Shown: positions 45,188 through 51,858 of the stretch, in pieces
Layout of the letters: the number at the start of each line of letters is the position of its first letter
Numbering within the stretch: the first letter of the stretch is position 1
NCBI GenBank assembly: GCA_021651055.1
Contig: JAJHOH010000001.1
Location: forward strand, 3,348,001 to 3,412,000
Source: Candidatus Manganitrophus morganii
GTDB taxonomy: Bacteria; Nitrospirota; Nitrospiria; SBBL01; Manganitrophaceae
Length of the DNA: 64,000 nt
Direction: 5' to 3'
Notes under the pieces: generated by a model
What the model saw: only the letters and a program-made list of their open reading frames with translations
Databases searched by the model: none
Told to the model about the DNA's origin: nothing
Made by a program: the position numbers and the translations under genes

Positions 45188-46096
45188 ATGCCGAAAAGAA
45201 AAAATGACTTTCAGGAGCTTATAAAATCTGTTTACGATCAGATTGTTCCTGATGGTGGAAAAGTGACAGAGTCAGAAATGGTTTATGATAAGGATGCTGA
45301 CGCACTTAGAGAGGTGGATATCGTTGTCGAATATAGATATGCACATCACGATTTTAAAATTGCTATTGAATGTCGTGATCGTTCAAGAAAGGATAGTGTG
45401 GAATGGATAGACAGTCTAATTGGAAAAGCTAAATCATTGTCTGTAAATAAAGTGGTGGCAGTCTCTAAAGAGGGATTTACAGACACTGCAATAAAAAAAG
45501 CAAAAGCAAATGACATTGACACATTAACACTTGAAGAAGCCATAGACACTGATTGGTCTAATTTCCCATTTAAACCAGGAATCGCAATCATTACTGGTGA
45601 GAACTTTAGGCTTCATGACGTATTGTATAAAAAAGATGAGAAATATCACTCCTTGAAAGAACTTGATTTACGATCTTCTGTAGTGATAAATGGTAACGAT
45701 TGTGGATCAATCAAAGAAAAATTCGAATATTTTTTTCTTAATCATTTGCTTCCTTTTATACAGACCAAGAAAAGAAAGGAATTAATGGAGCTTTTTAAAA
45801 CACGGGCCGATCTCGACAAAGAAATATATATAGAAAGCAATCATACATTTCCAGGCATCTGCGCCCGTCTACCCACCGGAGAAGAAATCGATATTTCTGT
45901 ATTGAAGTTTATTGTTTTCGGTACACGTAGCACTGAAGAAGTTGATCAAAAGCATTATAAACTTAAGGAACTAATGGTGTCGACGGGAGAGCATTTGGAT
46001 AGTGATGGTTCAACAATTAAATTCAATATTGTTCAAGATCCAGAATCAAAAAAGATTCACGGTAGATGGCAAAAAGTACCACCAGATGATGCCTAA
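45188..46096 (+). CDS. restriction-endonuclease-like protein
   Basis: 302 residues from the ATG at 45188; the frame is open back to a GTG at 44954, but that 78-residue extension is not family-like. The N-terminus KNDFQELIKSVYDQIV, LREVDIVVEYR and IAIECRDRSRKDSVEWID gives Asp and Glu-x-Arg at the positions of a PD-(D/E)XK site, with Arg replacing Lys. AKSLSVNKVVAVSKEGFTD continues the fold, as in Mrr-like enzymes. The C-terminal half is unassigned. The stop codon TAA lies inside the left core of the next attC-like site, as often in integron cassettes. Confidence 0.6.
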   Translation: MPKRKNDFQELIKSVYDQIVPDGGKVTESEMVYDKDADALREVDIVVEYRYAHHDFKIAIECRDRSRKDSVEWIDSLIGKAKSLSVNKVVAVSKEGFTDTAIKKAKANDIDTLTLEEAIDTDWSNFPFKPGIAIITGENFRLHDVLYKKDEKYHSLKELDLRSSVVINGNDCGSIKEKFEYFFLNHLLPFIQTKKRKELMELFKTRADLDKEIYIESNHTFPGICARLPTGEEIDISVLKFIVFGTRSTEEVDQKHYKLKELMVSTGEHLDSDGSTIKFNIVQDPESKKIHGRWQKVPPDDA

Positions 46097-46153
46097 CACG
46101 GCGGCTCAACCAGGATGCTCCTGTCGTCGCACCTGTTAGCCGCAACGTTAGCC
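46091..46153 (+). other. attC-like recombination site 4
   Basis: 63 bp. Left core GCCTAAC includes the stop of the preceding gene; the right core is GTTAGCC (one mismatch). GCGGCTCAACCAGG and CCTGTTAGCCGC pair with two single-base bulges, like the extrahelical bases that orient attC folding. It marks the right end of a 4-kb, four-gene cassette interval. Confidence 0.7.
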
Positions 46154-46505
46154 TCCCTTTCTCTCCTTAATCGTCAGTTTTTTCAGTCTTTTGCAACGTA
46201 TTAATTTGTAGGTGAACCAAATGGCGATCTGATCCGCCATTTTTATTGCGTGGAAGCCGACTTTCGCGTAATAGGTCTCTTAGGATCTTTTGTAAGAAAA
46301 TCTGAATAAGGTGCGTTAAAACCTGTTTTGGGAGCAGTCTGGTTTTATCAAATTAAAACCTTGTCATATCAGTCGCTCAAAATCCTTGCGCCCCGGCTTG
46401 ATCTCTTGCCATAACTGGTATATCGTAGCGCAACTATTGCAGGTTGTTTCCCAGTCACCTTCAAGAAAAATGAAACGATCCCATAAAGAATCCAAAGCCC
46501 CGTAA
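46154..46505. other. end of cassette region, second copy of leader repeat and 15-bp repeat
   Basis: The post-attC leader repeat (46161-46179 core) and CTGGTATATCGTAGC (46415-46429) lie here. No gene is visible in the 350 bases. The right border of the mobile DNA may be in this interval. Confidence 0.45.
46415..46429. repeat. candidate att repeat, right copy
   Basis: This 15-bp sequence is identical to and in the same orientation as 18910-18924, next to the XerC/D-type recombinase. Together they would bound a 27.5-kb segment containing all the defence genes. Confidence 0.35.
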
Positions 46506-46862
46506 GCGCTTTATGGCAGAATCCGGCAGATTTTGGAGTCGGCCCGCGCTGGCGCTGCCCGATCGGTCAATACCGCCCAGGTGATGTCGAACTGGCTCAT
46601 CGGACGGCAGATTGTCGAAGAAGAACAGCGGGGGAAAAAGCGGGCCGGTTATGGAAAGCCTCTCTTGAAAGGGCTTTCTGAAAAGCTTCAAGCCGATTTC
46701 GGAAAAGGGTATTCGGTCGATAATCTGGAGCTCTTCCGGTGTTTTTATAGGATATCCCGACCTGATTTCCGAGGCGGTGCGCCGGAAATTAAAAGAGGCA
46801 TCCACCTCCATCGAATCAATCACACTTTTGTCGCAGGTGAATGGGGTGAACCCATTTGTTGA
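46506..46862 (+). pseudogene. truncated yhcG / DUF1016 nuclease N-terminus
   Basis: The frame is open from 46506 without a start codon and reads ALYGRIRQILESARAG, then WLIGRQIVEEEQ, AGYGKPLLKGLSEKLQADFG and GYSVDNLELFRCFYRIS. This is the DUF1016 N-terminal domain of YhcG-type proteins. After about 85 residues the similarity stops and the nuclease domain is missing. A deletion fragment at the island edge. Confidence 0.7.
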
Positions 46863-47074
46863 TCTTGACCTTTTTTCATTCTTTTCTGCCAACCTTTTGC
46901 CACCGTAGTCTAGGCGGGAAGAGAGTTATAAAGATACTGCTATCTCCAGTCCATAAGTCCTTTCCGATCTCATGAGTCATAGAGGGATGAAACATTATCG
47001 TCACCTAGACGCTGGATTGGTCGATCCCGGATCCTCATGCCGTCTTCTTTTTTTTTGTTCGACCGCTGATGGTA
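46863..47074. other. short gap, nothing recognised
   Basis: A run of nine T residues lies near 47048-47056 without a convincing stem. No gene. Confidence 0.4.
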
Positions 47075-47317
47075 TCAACGGGCCCAGCGCTCCGCCGGTT
47101 TTCTAAATTGAGGTGTCCGAAGGGTGGCGCCAACCATTGATACACCCTTTTCCATCTCTTGAAACGTCTGATCAATTCGCGCTGGGATTAGCTTGTCTTC
47201 TATGTCTCCGAGGGTGTCGGCCGACACCAAGGCACAGGCAATATTCTTTATGAGAAGTATAAAACCGATGACATAAGCCAAGACGATCAACCCAAAAACA
47301 AAGTATAGGTTCAACAT
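47075..47317 (-). CDS. small single-pass membrane protein, sigma54-controlled
   Basis: 80 residues with one strong N-terminal membrane helix (about 4-26, YFVFGLIVLAYVIGFILLI) and a short soluble tail containing IDQTFQEMEKGV. No family recognised. AAGGAG lies 7 bases before the ATG. A sigma54 promoter (47411-47427) is about 95 bp upstream, and two palindromes resembling activator sites lie a further 100 bp away. It is probably a target of the adjacent NtrC-type regulator, perhaps in an envelope response; that role is inference. Confidence 0.7.
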   Translation of the reverse strand: MLNLYFVFGLIVLAYVIGFILLIKNIACALVSADTLGDIEDKLIPARIDQTFQEMEKGVSMVGATLRTPQFRKPAERWAR

Positions 47318-47410
47318 GGGATTCTCCTTCTTAGTGAATCGTTCAGGTTTTTAGATCAGCGCCAGGATTGTTCCGATGAGATGGCACTCTACAAACACAT
47401 GACAGGGATG

Positions 47411-47427
47411 CAGCAAGTACGATGCCA
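47411..47427 (-). promoter_or_regulatory. sigma54 promoter for the small membrane protein
   Basis: On the minus strand TGGCATCGTACTTGCTG matches the consensus TGGCAC-N5-TTGCW, with GG and GC exactly 10 bases apart. The start point would be near 47400, giving a leader of about 80 bases. Confidence 0.75.
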
Positions 47428-47524
47428 GAATTGGAATAAATCAAGACAAGAATCGATCCGATTGAAATCGAGTAAGAAATATGGACTTTCTTTTCTTAGA
47501 TCCTGATGGGATTGAACAACCAAT

Positions 47525-47557
47525 GGGGGAAATCCCAAAAAACGGGGCGATTGCCCC
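47525..47557. promoter_or_regulatory. two enhancer-type palindromes
   Basis: GGGGGAAATCCCAA (47525-47538, right half degenerate) and GGGGCGATTGCCCC (47544-47557) have centres 19 bp apart and lie about 110 bp upstream of the sigma54 promoter. The same pattern occurs three times at 51232-51286. Confidence 0.65.
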
Positions 47558-47758
47558 ATCGGAAGATACGCGCGATCTATAAACACCGCCTAAAATTCAT
47601 CTCCCATTGTGGAATTCCTGGCATCCACATTCTAAAAAGGAACGACGTTCACGCCGCAAGGATGGAAGAGCCCGATTATCTACTTTGTCGGATGCGATGG
47701 GTAGCCGGAAAAGAGGACCAGATTAACAATAATTCGTATCGGTTCCTTGGGGGTCGCT
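47558..47758. other. gap downstream of the NtrC-type gene
   Basis: About 200 bases, no gene. A plus-strand frame through here (47506-47823) overlaps the binding sites and the regulator's 3' end and is not coding-like. Confidence 0.4.
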
Positions 47759-49171
47759 CTATGAAGAGGAAGAAGGTTCAATCTTGTATTTATCCATTCG
47801 GTATCGAAGGGTATCACGGGTAAGTCCGAGTAATTTCGCCGCATGGGTGACGTTCCAAGAGGTCTGTTCCAGCGCTTGGAGGACGAGGTCGCGCTCGACA
47901 TCTTCAAGCGAAACACCCTCGCGTGGAAGGAGAAGACGTCTTCCCCCTTCCTTATCTTGGTCCCTGTTTATTTTGACGAGACCGGGGAGAAGTGCAAGTT
48001 GGTCCGGTTCAATGGTCTCTTGTCGGGAGAGAAGGACGGTCTGCTCGATCATATTCCGAAGCTCGCGGACATTCCCAGGCCATGAATAGTTGAGAAGCGC
48101 TTTTTCGGCCTCCGGGCTGAAGGCCATTTCTTGTTTTCCGTAGCGCCGGGATTGGATTTTTAAAAAATGCTTTGCGAGAAGGAGGATATCGCTTCCGCGG
48201 CTGCGCAGCGGCGGCAGTTCCAGATGGATGATCCGAAGCCGGAAGAAAAGGTCCCGCCGGAACCGTCCTTGACGGACCGCTTCTTCCAGAGATTGGTTCG
48301 TGGCTGTGATGATCCGGACGTCCACTTTCTGTTCTCGAAGATTTCCAAGACGGCGGATTACTTTATCCTCAAGTGCTTTGAGCAGCTTGGCCTGAAGGGA
48401 GATGTCGATTTCCGCGATCTCGTCTAAAAAGAGAGTCCCGCCGTCTGCGGCCTGAAACAGGCCGATCTTCCGCTCTTTTGCGTCGGTGAAGGCCCCCCGC
48501 TCATATCCGAAGAGCTCGGCTTCCAGGAGCTGGGTCGGAATCGAGGCGCAATTAACCTCGATGAAAGGAGCATTCTTTCTCGGACCGTTGTAATGAAGGG
48601 CCCGGGCCACCAGCTCTTTCCCGGCGCCGGTCTCTCCGGTAATCAGGGCGGCGGGCGGCTCTCCCTCTGTTAATTTCCGCTCCGATTCGATGATCTGCTC
48701 GATCTGATTTTTCAATGAGCGCATCGGCGGTGATTCCCCCAGAAGGGCGGAAAAAGTGCTTTCAACGGCCTCTTTTTCCCGGTAATAGGAGAGGGTCCCC
48801 TCCAATCGATTTTGTCCTACCGCTTTGTCGAGCAGGACTTTAAGTTTGGCCAGGACCAACGGCTTGTTCACAAAGTCATAAGCGCCGGATTTCATTGCGT
48901 CGACGGCCGTTTCGATGTTTCCATGTGCCGTAATGATGACCACCTTCACCTGCGGGTCACAATCCCTTATGCGAGAGAGGGCTTCGAGGCCGTTCATTCC
49001 CGGAAGCTGCAGATCGAGTAAAATGACGTCTGGCTTAAATGTTTCAAGCTGCTGGAATCCCTCCTCTGCGCTCTCGGCGATCCGGACTTCGTACTCGTGT
49101 CGTTCGAGATACGTCTTCATGTTTTTCGCCAGCGTTGTTTCATCTTCGATGATGAGAATGGCATAAGACAT
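47759..49171 (-). CDS. NtrC-family sigma54-dependent response regulator (I)
   Basis: 470 residues from the ATG at 49171; the open frame extends another 98 codons upstream through unrelated debris. The receiver (1-120) has Asp53 (VILLDLQLPG). The AAA+ domain has Walker A GETGAGKE, the sigma54-contact loop written GAFTDA in place of GAFTGA, and Walker B GGTLFLDEIAEI. The C-terminus ends in a Fis-type helix-turn-helix (WNVTHAAKLLGLTRDTLRYRMDKY). It lies downstream of a histidine kinase on the same strand, its likely partner. The five palindromes in this region are candidate targets, though the second NtrC-type protein is a rival. Confidence 0.92.
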   Translation of the reverse strand: MSYAILIIEDETTLAKNMKTYLERHEYEVRIAESAEEGFQQLETFKPDVILLDLQLPGMNGLEALSRIRDCDPQVKVVIITAHGNIETAVDAMKSGAYDFVNKPLVLAKLKVLLDKAVGQNRLEGTLSYYREKEAVESTFSALLGESPPMRSLKNQIEQIIESERKLTEGEPPAALITGETGAGKELVARALHYNGPRKNAPFIEVNCASIPTQLLEAELFGYERGAFTDAKERKIGLFQAADGGTLFLDEIAEIDISLQAKLLKALEDKVIRRLGNLREQKVDVRIITATNQSLEEAVRQGRFRRDLFFRLRIIHLELPPLRSRGSDILLLAKHFLKIQSRRYGKQEMAFSPEAEKALLNYSWPGNVRELRNMIEQTVLLSRQETIEPDQLALLPGLVKINRDQDKEGGRRLLLPREGVSLEDVERDLVLQALEQTSWNVTHAAKLLGLTRDTLRYRMDKYKIEPSSSS

Positions 49172-49253
49172 CGATTTGCCCCGTCCTGTGTAGAGAAATA
49201 GTTCTTCCGACCCCTTCTTTGCCTCCAGGTCGAGGTATCCACCCGTGCTGCGA

Positions 49254-49640
49254 TTATTGCTTGGCAAGCACGGGTCCGACCCACACACCCTTCGGCTTTG
49301 TAGTATAGAAAGGTTTAAAAACTTTGTCCATTTGTTCTTTGGGTTGAATGCAGCCGCCAACTGAAGATCCTTCCACTTCAACCCCCGGTCGAACCAGTGC
49401 CCTGCTGTTGGGCGAAGATTCCAGTGATACGACAGCTTCTCCTTTTTGACCGTCCTGAATAACAATCCAGTTGTGTCCTAAGACGACAAAAAGAAGACCC
49501 ATTCCCTTGGCGATATCAATGTGTATAATCCGGTTGTTCAACTGTTCTCCAAACTCTGATCTGTTGCTGCGATGTGAGATCTTATTCAGGGAGTGTGCAC
49601 TGACTTTCTCATCCTCTATGATAAAGACGGTATAAAACAG
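49254..49640 (-). pseudogene. mosaic of gene scraps between kinase and regulator
   Basis: One continuous minus-strand frame strings together three unrelated pieces. VFIIEDEKVSA looks like the start of a receiver. NNRIIHIDIAKGMGLLFVVLG (49540-49470 region) looks like the start of an acyltransferase-3 membrane enzyme. PKEQMDKVFKPFYTTKPKG (about 49345-49285) repeats a piece of the neighbouring kinase (PKEQIDKVLKPFYTTKPKG). None is a complete domain. It reads as duplication and deletion debris. Confidence 0.6.
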
Positions 49641-49643
49641 GAT

Positions 49644-50990
49644 CTACCCGGTCACTGGAAGTTGGAGAAAAACGGTTGTTCCGACCCCTAATTTGCTTTC
49701 CAGTCGAAGCGTCCCTCCATGCCGTTCGATGATCCGTTTCGCCAGTGAGAGTCCAACCCCCATTCCCTTCGGCTTCGTCGTGTAGAACGGTTTGAGGACT
49801 TTGTCTATCTGCTCTTTGGGGATGCCACCCCCGGTATCTTTGATCAAGATCTCCATCCGATCGGCACTTTTCTCGTATCGGCTGATCACTGTCAATTCTC
49901 CCCCCTGGGGCATGGCGTCGAGCGCGTTGGCAATCAGACTGATGAAGACATGGCGCATCAGAGCCTCGTCCGTGTGGACCAGGGGAGAGGATGGTTCCAA
50001 AGTCAGCGTCGATTTCACGTTCCGCTTTGCCATCTCGCGATCAAGAGAGTCGAGGGTCGCTTGGATTAAATCGTTGATCCGGATGGAGGCGGGAATCCCG
50101 TTCGGTGGTTTGGAATAGACGAGCAGTTCCCGGATCCAGTCCTCGATCCGGTCTGTCTCATGAATGATCTCCTCCGCGGTAACCCGAAAAGGGGGATTTT
50201 CTTCCAAAGCGATCTCCGCGGAGGAGCGGATCGAGGCCAGCGGGTTCCTGATGCCGTGGGCGACGGCCGAGGCCATCTCGCCTATCGCGGCCATTGTTTC
50301 CGACTCAACGAGTTGTTCCTGTTGTCGGCGGATGACCCGGGCCGCCCGGCGGACGATCCAATAAAGAGAGCCGTAGAGAAAGATGCCTCCTAAGCTGGCG
50401 CTCAACCAGACTAGCTGATTTCCACGTTGAATGGCATGGAACAGAGTTAGCGGAACCTTATAGACTTCCACCACGCCGACGACCTTGTTCTCGGTAAGGT
50501 TCCAAATCGGGATATAGATTTCAACGAAAAAAGGAACCTCCTGATCGAAAACATGCTCCGGCTTGGATGATTTCCCGGAAGTCCCGCTTGTGACGGCCAG
50601 TCTCCCCGAGAGCGCCGTCTCCAATTGGGGGTTGGGGTTGAAGCGATGGCCGATGAAGCGATCGTCGTCCGACCAGAGGATCGATCCGTTGCTGTTGTAG
50701 ACGTTGGCGCGGACCACCTCCGGCATCGTTGCAATCTGCTTGAAGAAGGCCTCGAAAACGGTTCTCGTCTTCCCGGGATCATCCGTCTCGAAATAGCTGC
50801 GTGTATTCTCCGCTTGCGCGATCGTCTGGACAAACTCCATCGTCACGACGGCGTCGCGCTGGAGCATGTTGCGCGTGAGAAAGCTCGAGAGAAGCAAAGA
50901 AGAGACGGCTGTGATCAGGCCGACGGAGAGGAAACTCAGAAGAGCAAACCAACGAAGGAGGTTAAATGGTCGTTTCTCTTCAATCGGCAT
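49644..50990 (-). CDS. membrane sensor histidine kinase (I)
   Basis: 448 residues. One membrane helix at about 14-38, a periplasmic sensor of about 150 residues, a second helix at about 191-214, then HisKA with His245 (AVAHGIRNPLASI) and HATPase_c with KDTGGGI and GMGVGLSLAKRI. There is no HAMP or PAS. It is the likely partner of NtrC-type regulator I, which follows on the same strand after 470 bp of debris. A sigma54 promoter about 115 bp upstream and three shared palindromes suggest positive autoregulation. Confidence 0.9.
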   Translation of the reverse strand: MPIEEKRPFNLLRWFALLSFLSVGLITAVSSLLLSSFLTRNMLQRDAVVTMEFVQTIAQAENTRSYFETDDPGKTRTVFEAFFKQIATMPEVVRANVYNSNGSILWSDDDRFIGHRFNPNPQLETALSGRLAVTSGTSGKSSKPEHVFDQEVPFFVEIYIPIWNLTENKVVGVVEVYKVPLTLFHAIQRGNQLVWLSASLGGIFLYGSLYWIVRRAARVIRRQQEQLVESETMAAIGEMASAVAHGIRNPLASIRSSAEIALEENPPFRVTAEEIIHETDRIEDWIRELLVYSKPPNGIPASIRINDLIQATLDSLDREMAKRNVKSTLTLEPSSPLVHTDEALMRHVFISLIANALDAMPQGGELTVISRYEKSADRMEILIKDTGGGIPKEQIDKVLKPFYTTKPKGMGVGLSLAKRIIERHGGTLRLESKLGVGTTVFLQLPVTG

Positions 50991-51115
50991 GAGGCTTAAA
51001 TCGAAGAATGGGTGAATTCATTTCATATCAATCCAAAATATCAAATCAATCTAACCGATTATTTTCGGTGAGTCAATGCATGCCTCGGTTGCCGGCGATC
51101 ATCTGATGATGCGGT

Positions 51116-51132
51116 AGCAATTCATATTCCAA
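51116..51132 (-). promoter_or_regulatory. sigma54 promoter facing the kinase gene
   Basis: On the minus strand TTGGAATATGAATTGCT has GG and GC 10 bases apart and a TTGCT -12 box. The -24 box lacks the usual C after GG. The predicted start point near 51104 gives a leader of about 115 bases to the kinase ATG at 50990. Confidence 0.55.
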
Positions 51133-51231
51133 ATACGATTTTGCCTTCCGGAAGTCCCTCATTGGTCGAAACTCCATCGGTTTATATCCGACCGCAGTAA
51201 AAAAAACTTCTCTCCGGTGTCGATCCACGAT

Positions 51232-51286
51232 GGGGGATTTCCCCCCTGGTGCTGGGGCAAATCCCCCACGACGGGGGAATTGCCCC
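51232..51286. promoter_or_regulatory. three enhancer-type palindromes between divergent promoters
   Basis: GGGGGATTTCCCCC (51232-51245), GGGGCAAATCCCCC (51254-51267) and GGGGGAATTGCCCC (51273-51286) have centres 22 and 19 bp apart, about two helical turns. They are about 100 bp upstream of a sigma54 promoter on each side. With the pair near 47.5 kb they give a consensus GGGGSAWWTSCCCC. This is what NtrC-type upstream activator sites look like. Confidence 0.7.
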
Positions 51287-51371
51287 TGTCCGCCTTCTCT
51301 CCATGACTAAAGCGGCGCTCTATTTACGTTATGTTTTCAAACGAATAGAACTTTTCCCGCCTCTCCATGTC

Positions 51372-51389
51372 GCGGCATCATATTTGCGT
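51372..51389 (+). promoter_or_regulatory. sigma54 promoter for the receiver/kinase/NtrC operon
   Basis: GCGGCATCATATTTGCGT has GG (51374-51375) and GC (51386-51387) exactly 10 bases apart, with GGCAT and TTTGC boxes. The start point near 51398 gives a leader of about 57 bases to the first start codon. Confidence 0.65.
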
Positions 51390-51454
51390 TTCGCAATGGC
51401 GCCCGGATAGGGATTGTAGGTCGGGATAATTTCAGTGCGCGTGAGAAAACGATC

Positions 51455-51826
51455 TTGAGAAATCGGATTTTGGTCATCGAGGATGAATTGATCCTTCAGA
51501 AGAACATCGCGATTAGTCTGCGCCGCGAGGGATATGAGGTCATGGAAGCGGGGAGCGGGGCGGATGCTTGGAAAATATTGAATGTTGCTTCAGTCGATCT
51601 TCTTATCCTGGATGTCGGTCTTCCCGATTATGACGGCCTCAACCTGCTCAGGGAGATTCGAGCGGTTCACCCTCGACTCCCGGCCATCGTTATGACCGCT
51701 CGTGATACTCCGGAAGTGAAAAACAGGGCATTCGAATCGGGCGCGGCGGCCTTTCTCGCAAAGCCCATTATTCTCCGGGCATTAAAAGCCAAGATCCGCA
51801 ACCTTGAAGAAAAAAGCTCTTGCTGA
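51455..51826 (+). CDS. single-domain response regulator
   Basis: 123 residues from a TTG at 51455; no other start is available. A complete receiver with IEDE (9-11 region), phospho-acceptor Asp53 (LILDVGLPD), Thr in MTARD and Lys in LAKPI. No output domain. It is the first gene of a plus-strand operon with a histidine kinase and NtrC-type regulator II. Its stop lies just ahead of the kinase start. It is likely a phosphate sink or relay for that kinase. Confidence 0.85.
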   Translation: MRNRILVIEDELILQKNIAISLRREGYEVMEAGSGADAWKILNVASVDLLILDVGLPDYDGLNLLREIRAVHPRLPAIVMTARDTPEVKNRAFESGAAAFLAKPIILRALKAKIRNLEEKSSC

Positions 51827-51858
51827 CAACCAGGAAGCAAACAATAAATGAGAATCGC

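Larger units (their letters stand above)
50991..51454. other. divergent regulatory region
   Basis: 464 bases between the divergent kinase and receiver genes. It holds two oppositely facing sigma54 promoters with a cluster of three palindromes between them, each listed separately. No gene is seen. Confidence 0.7.
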
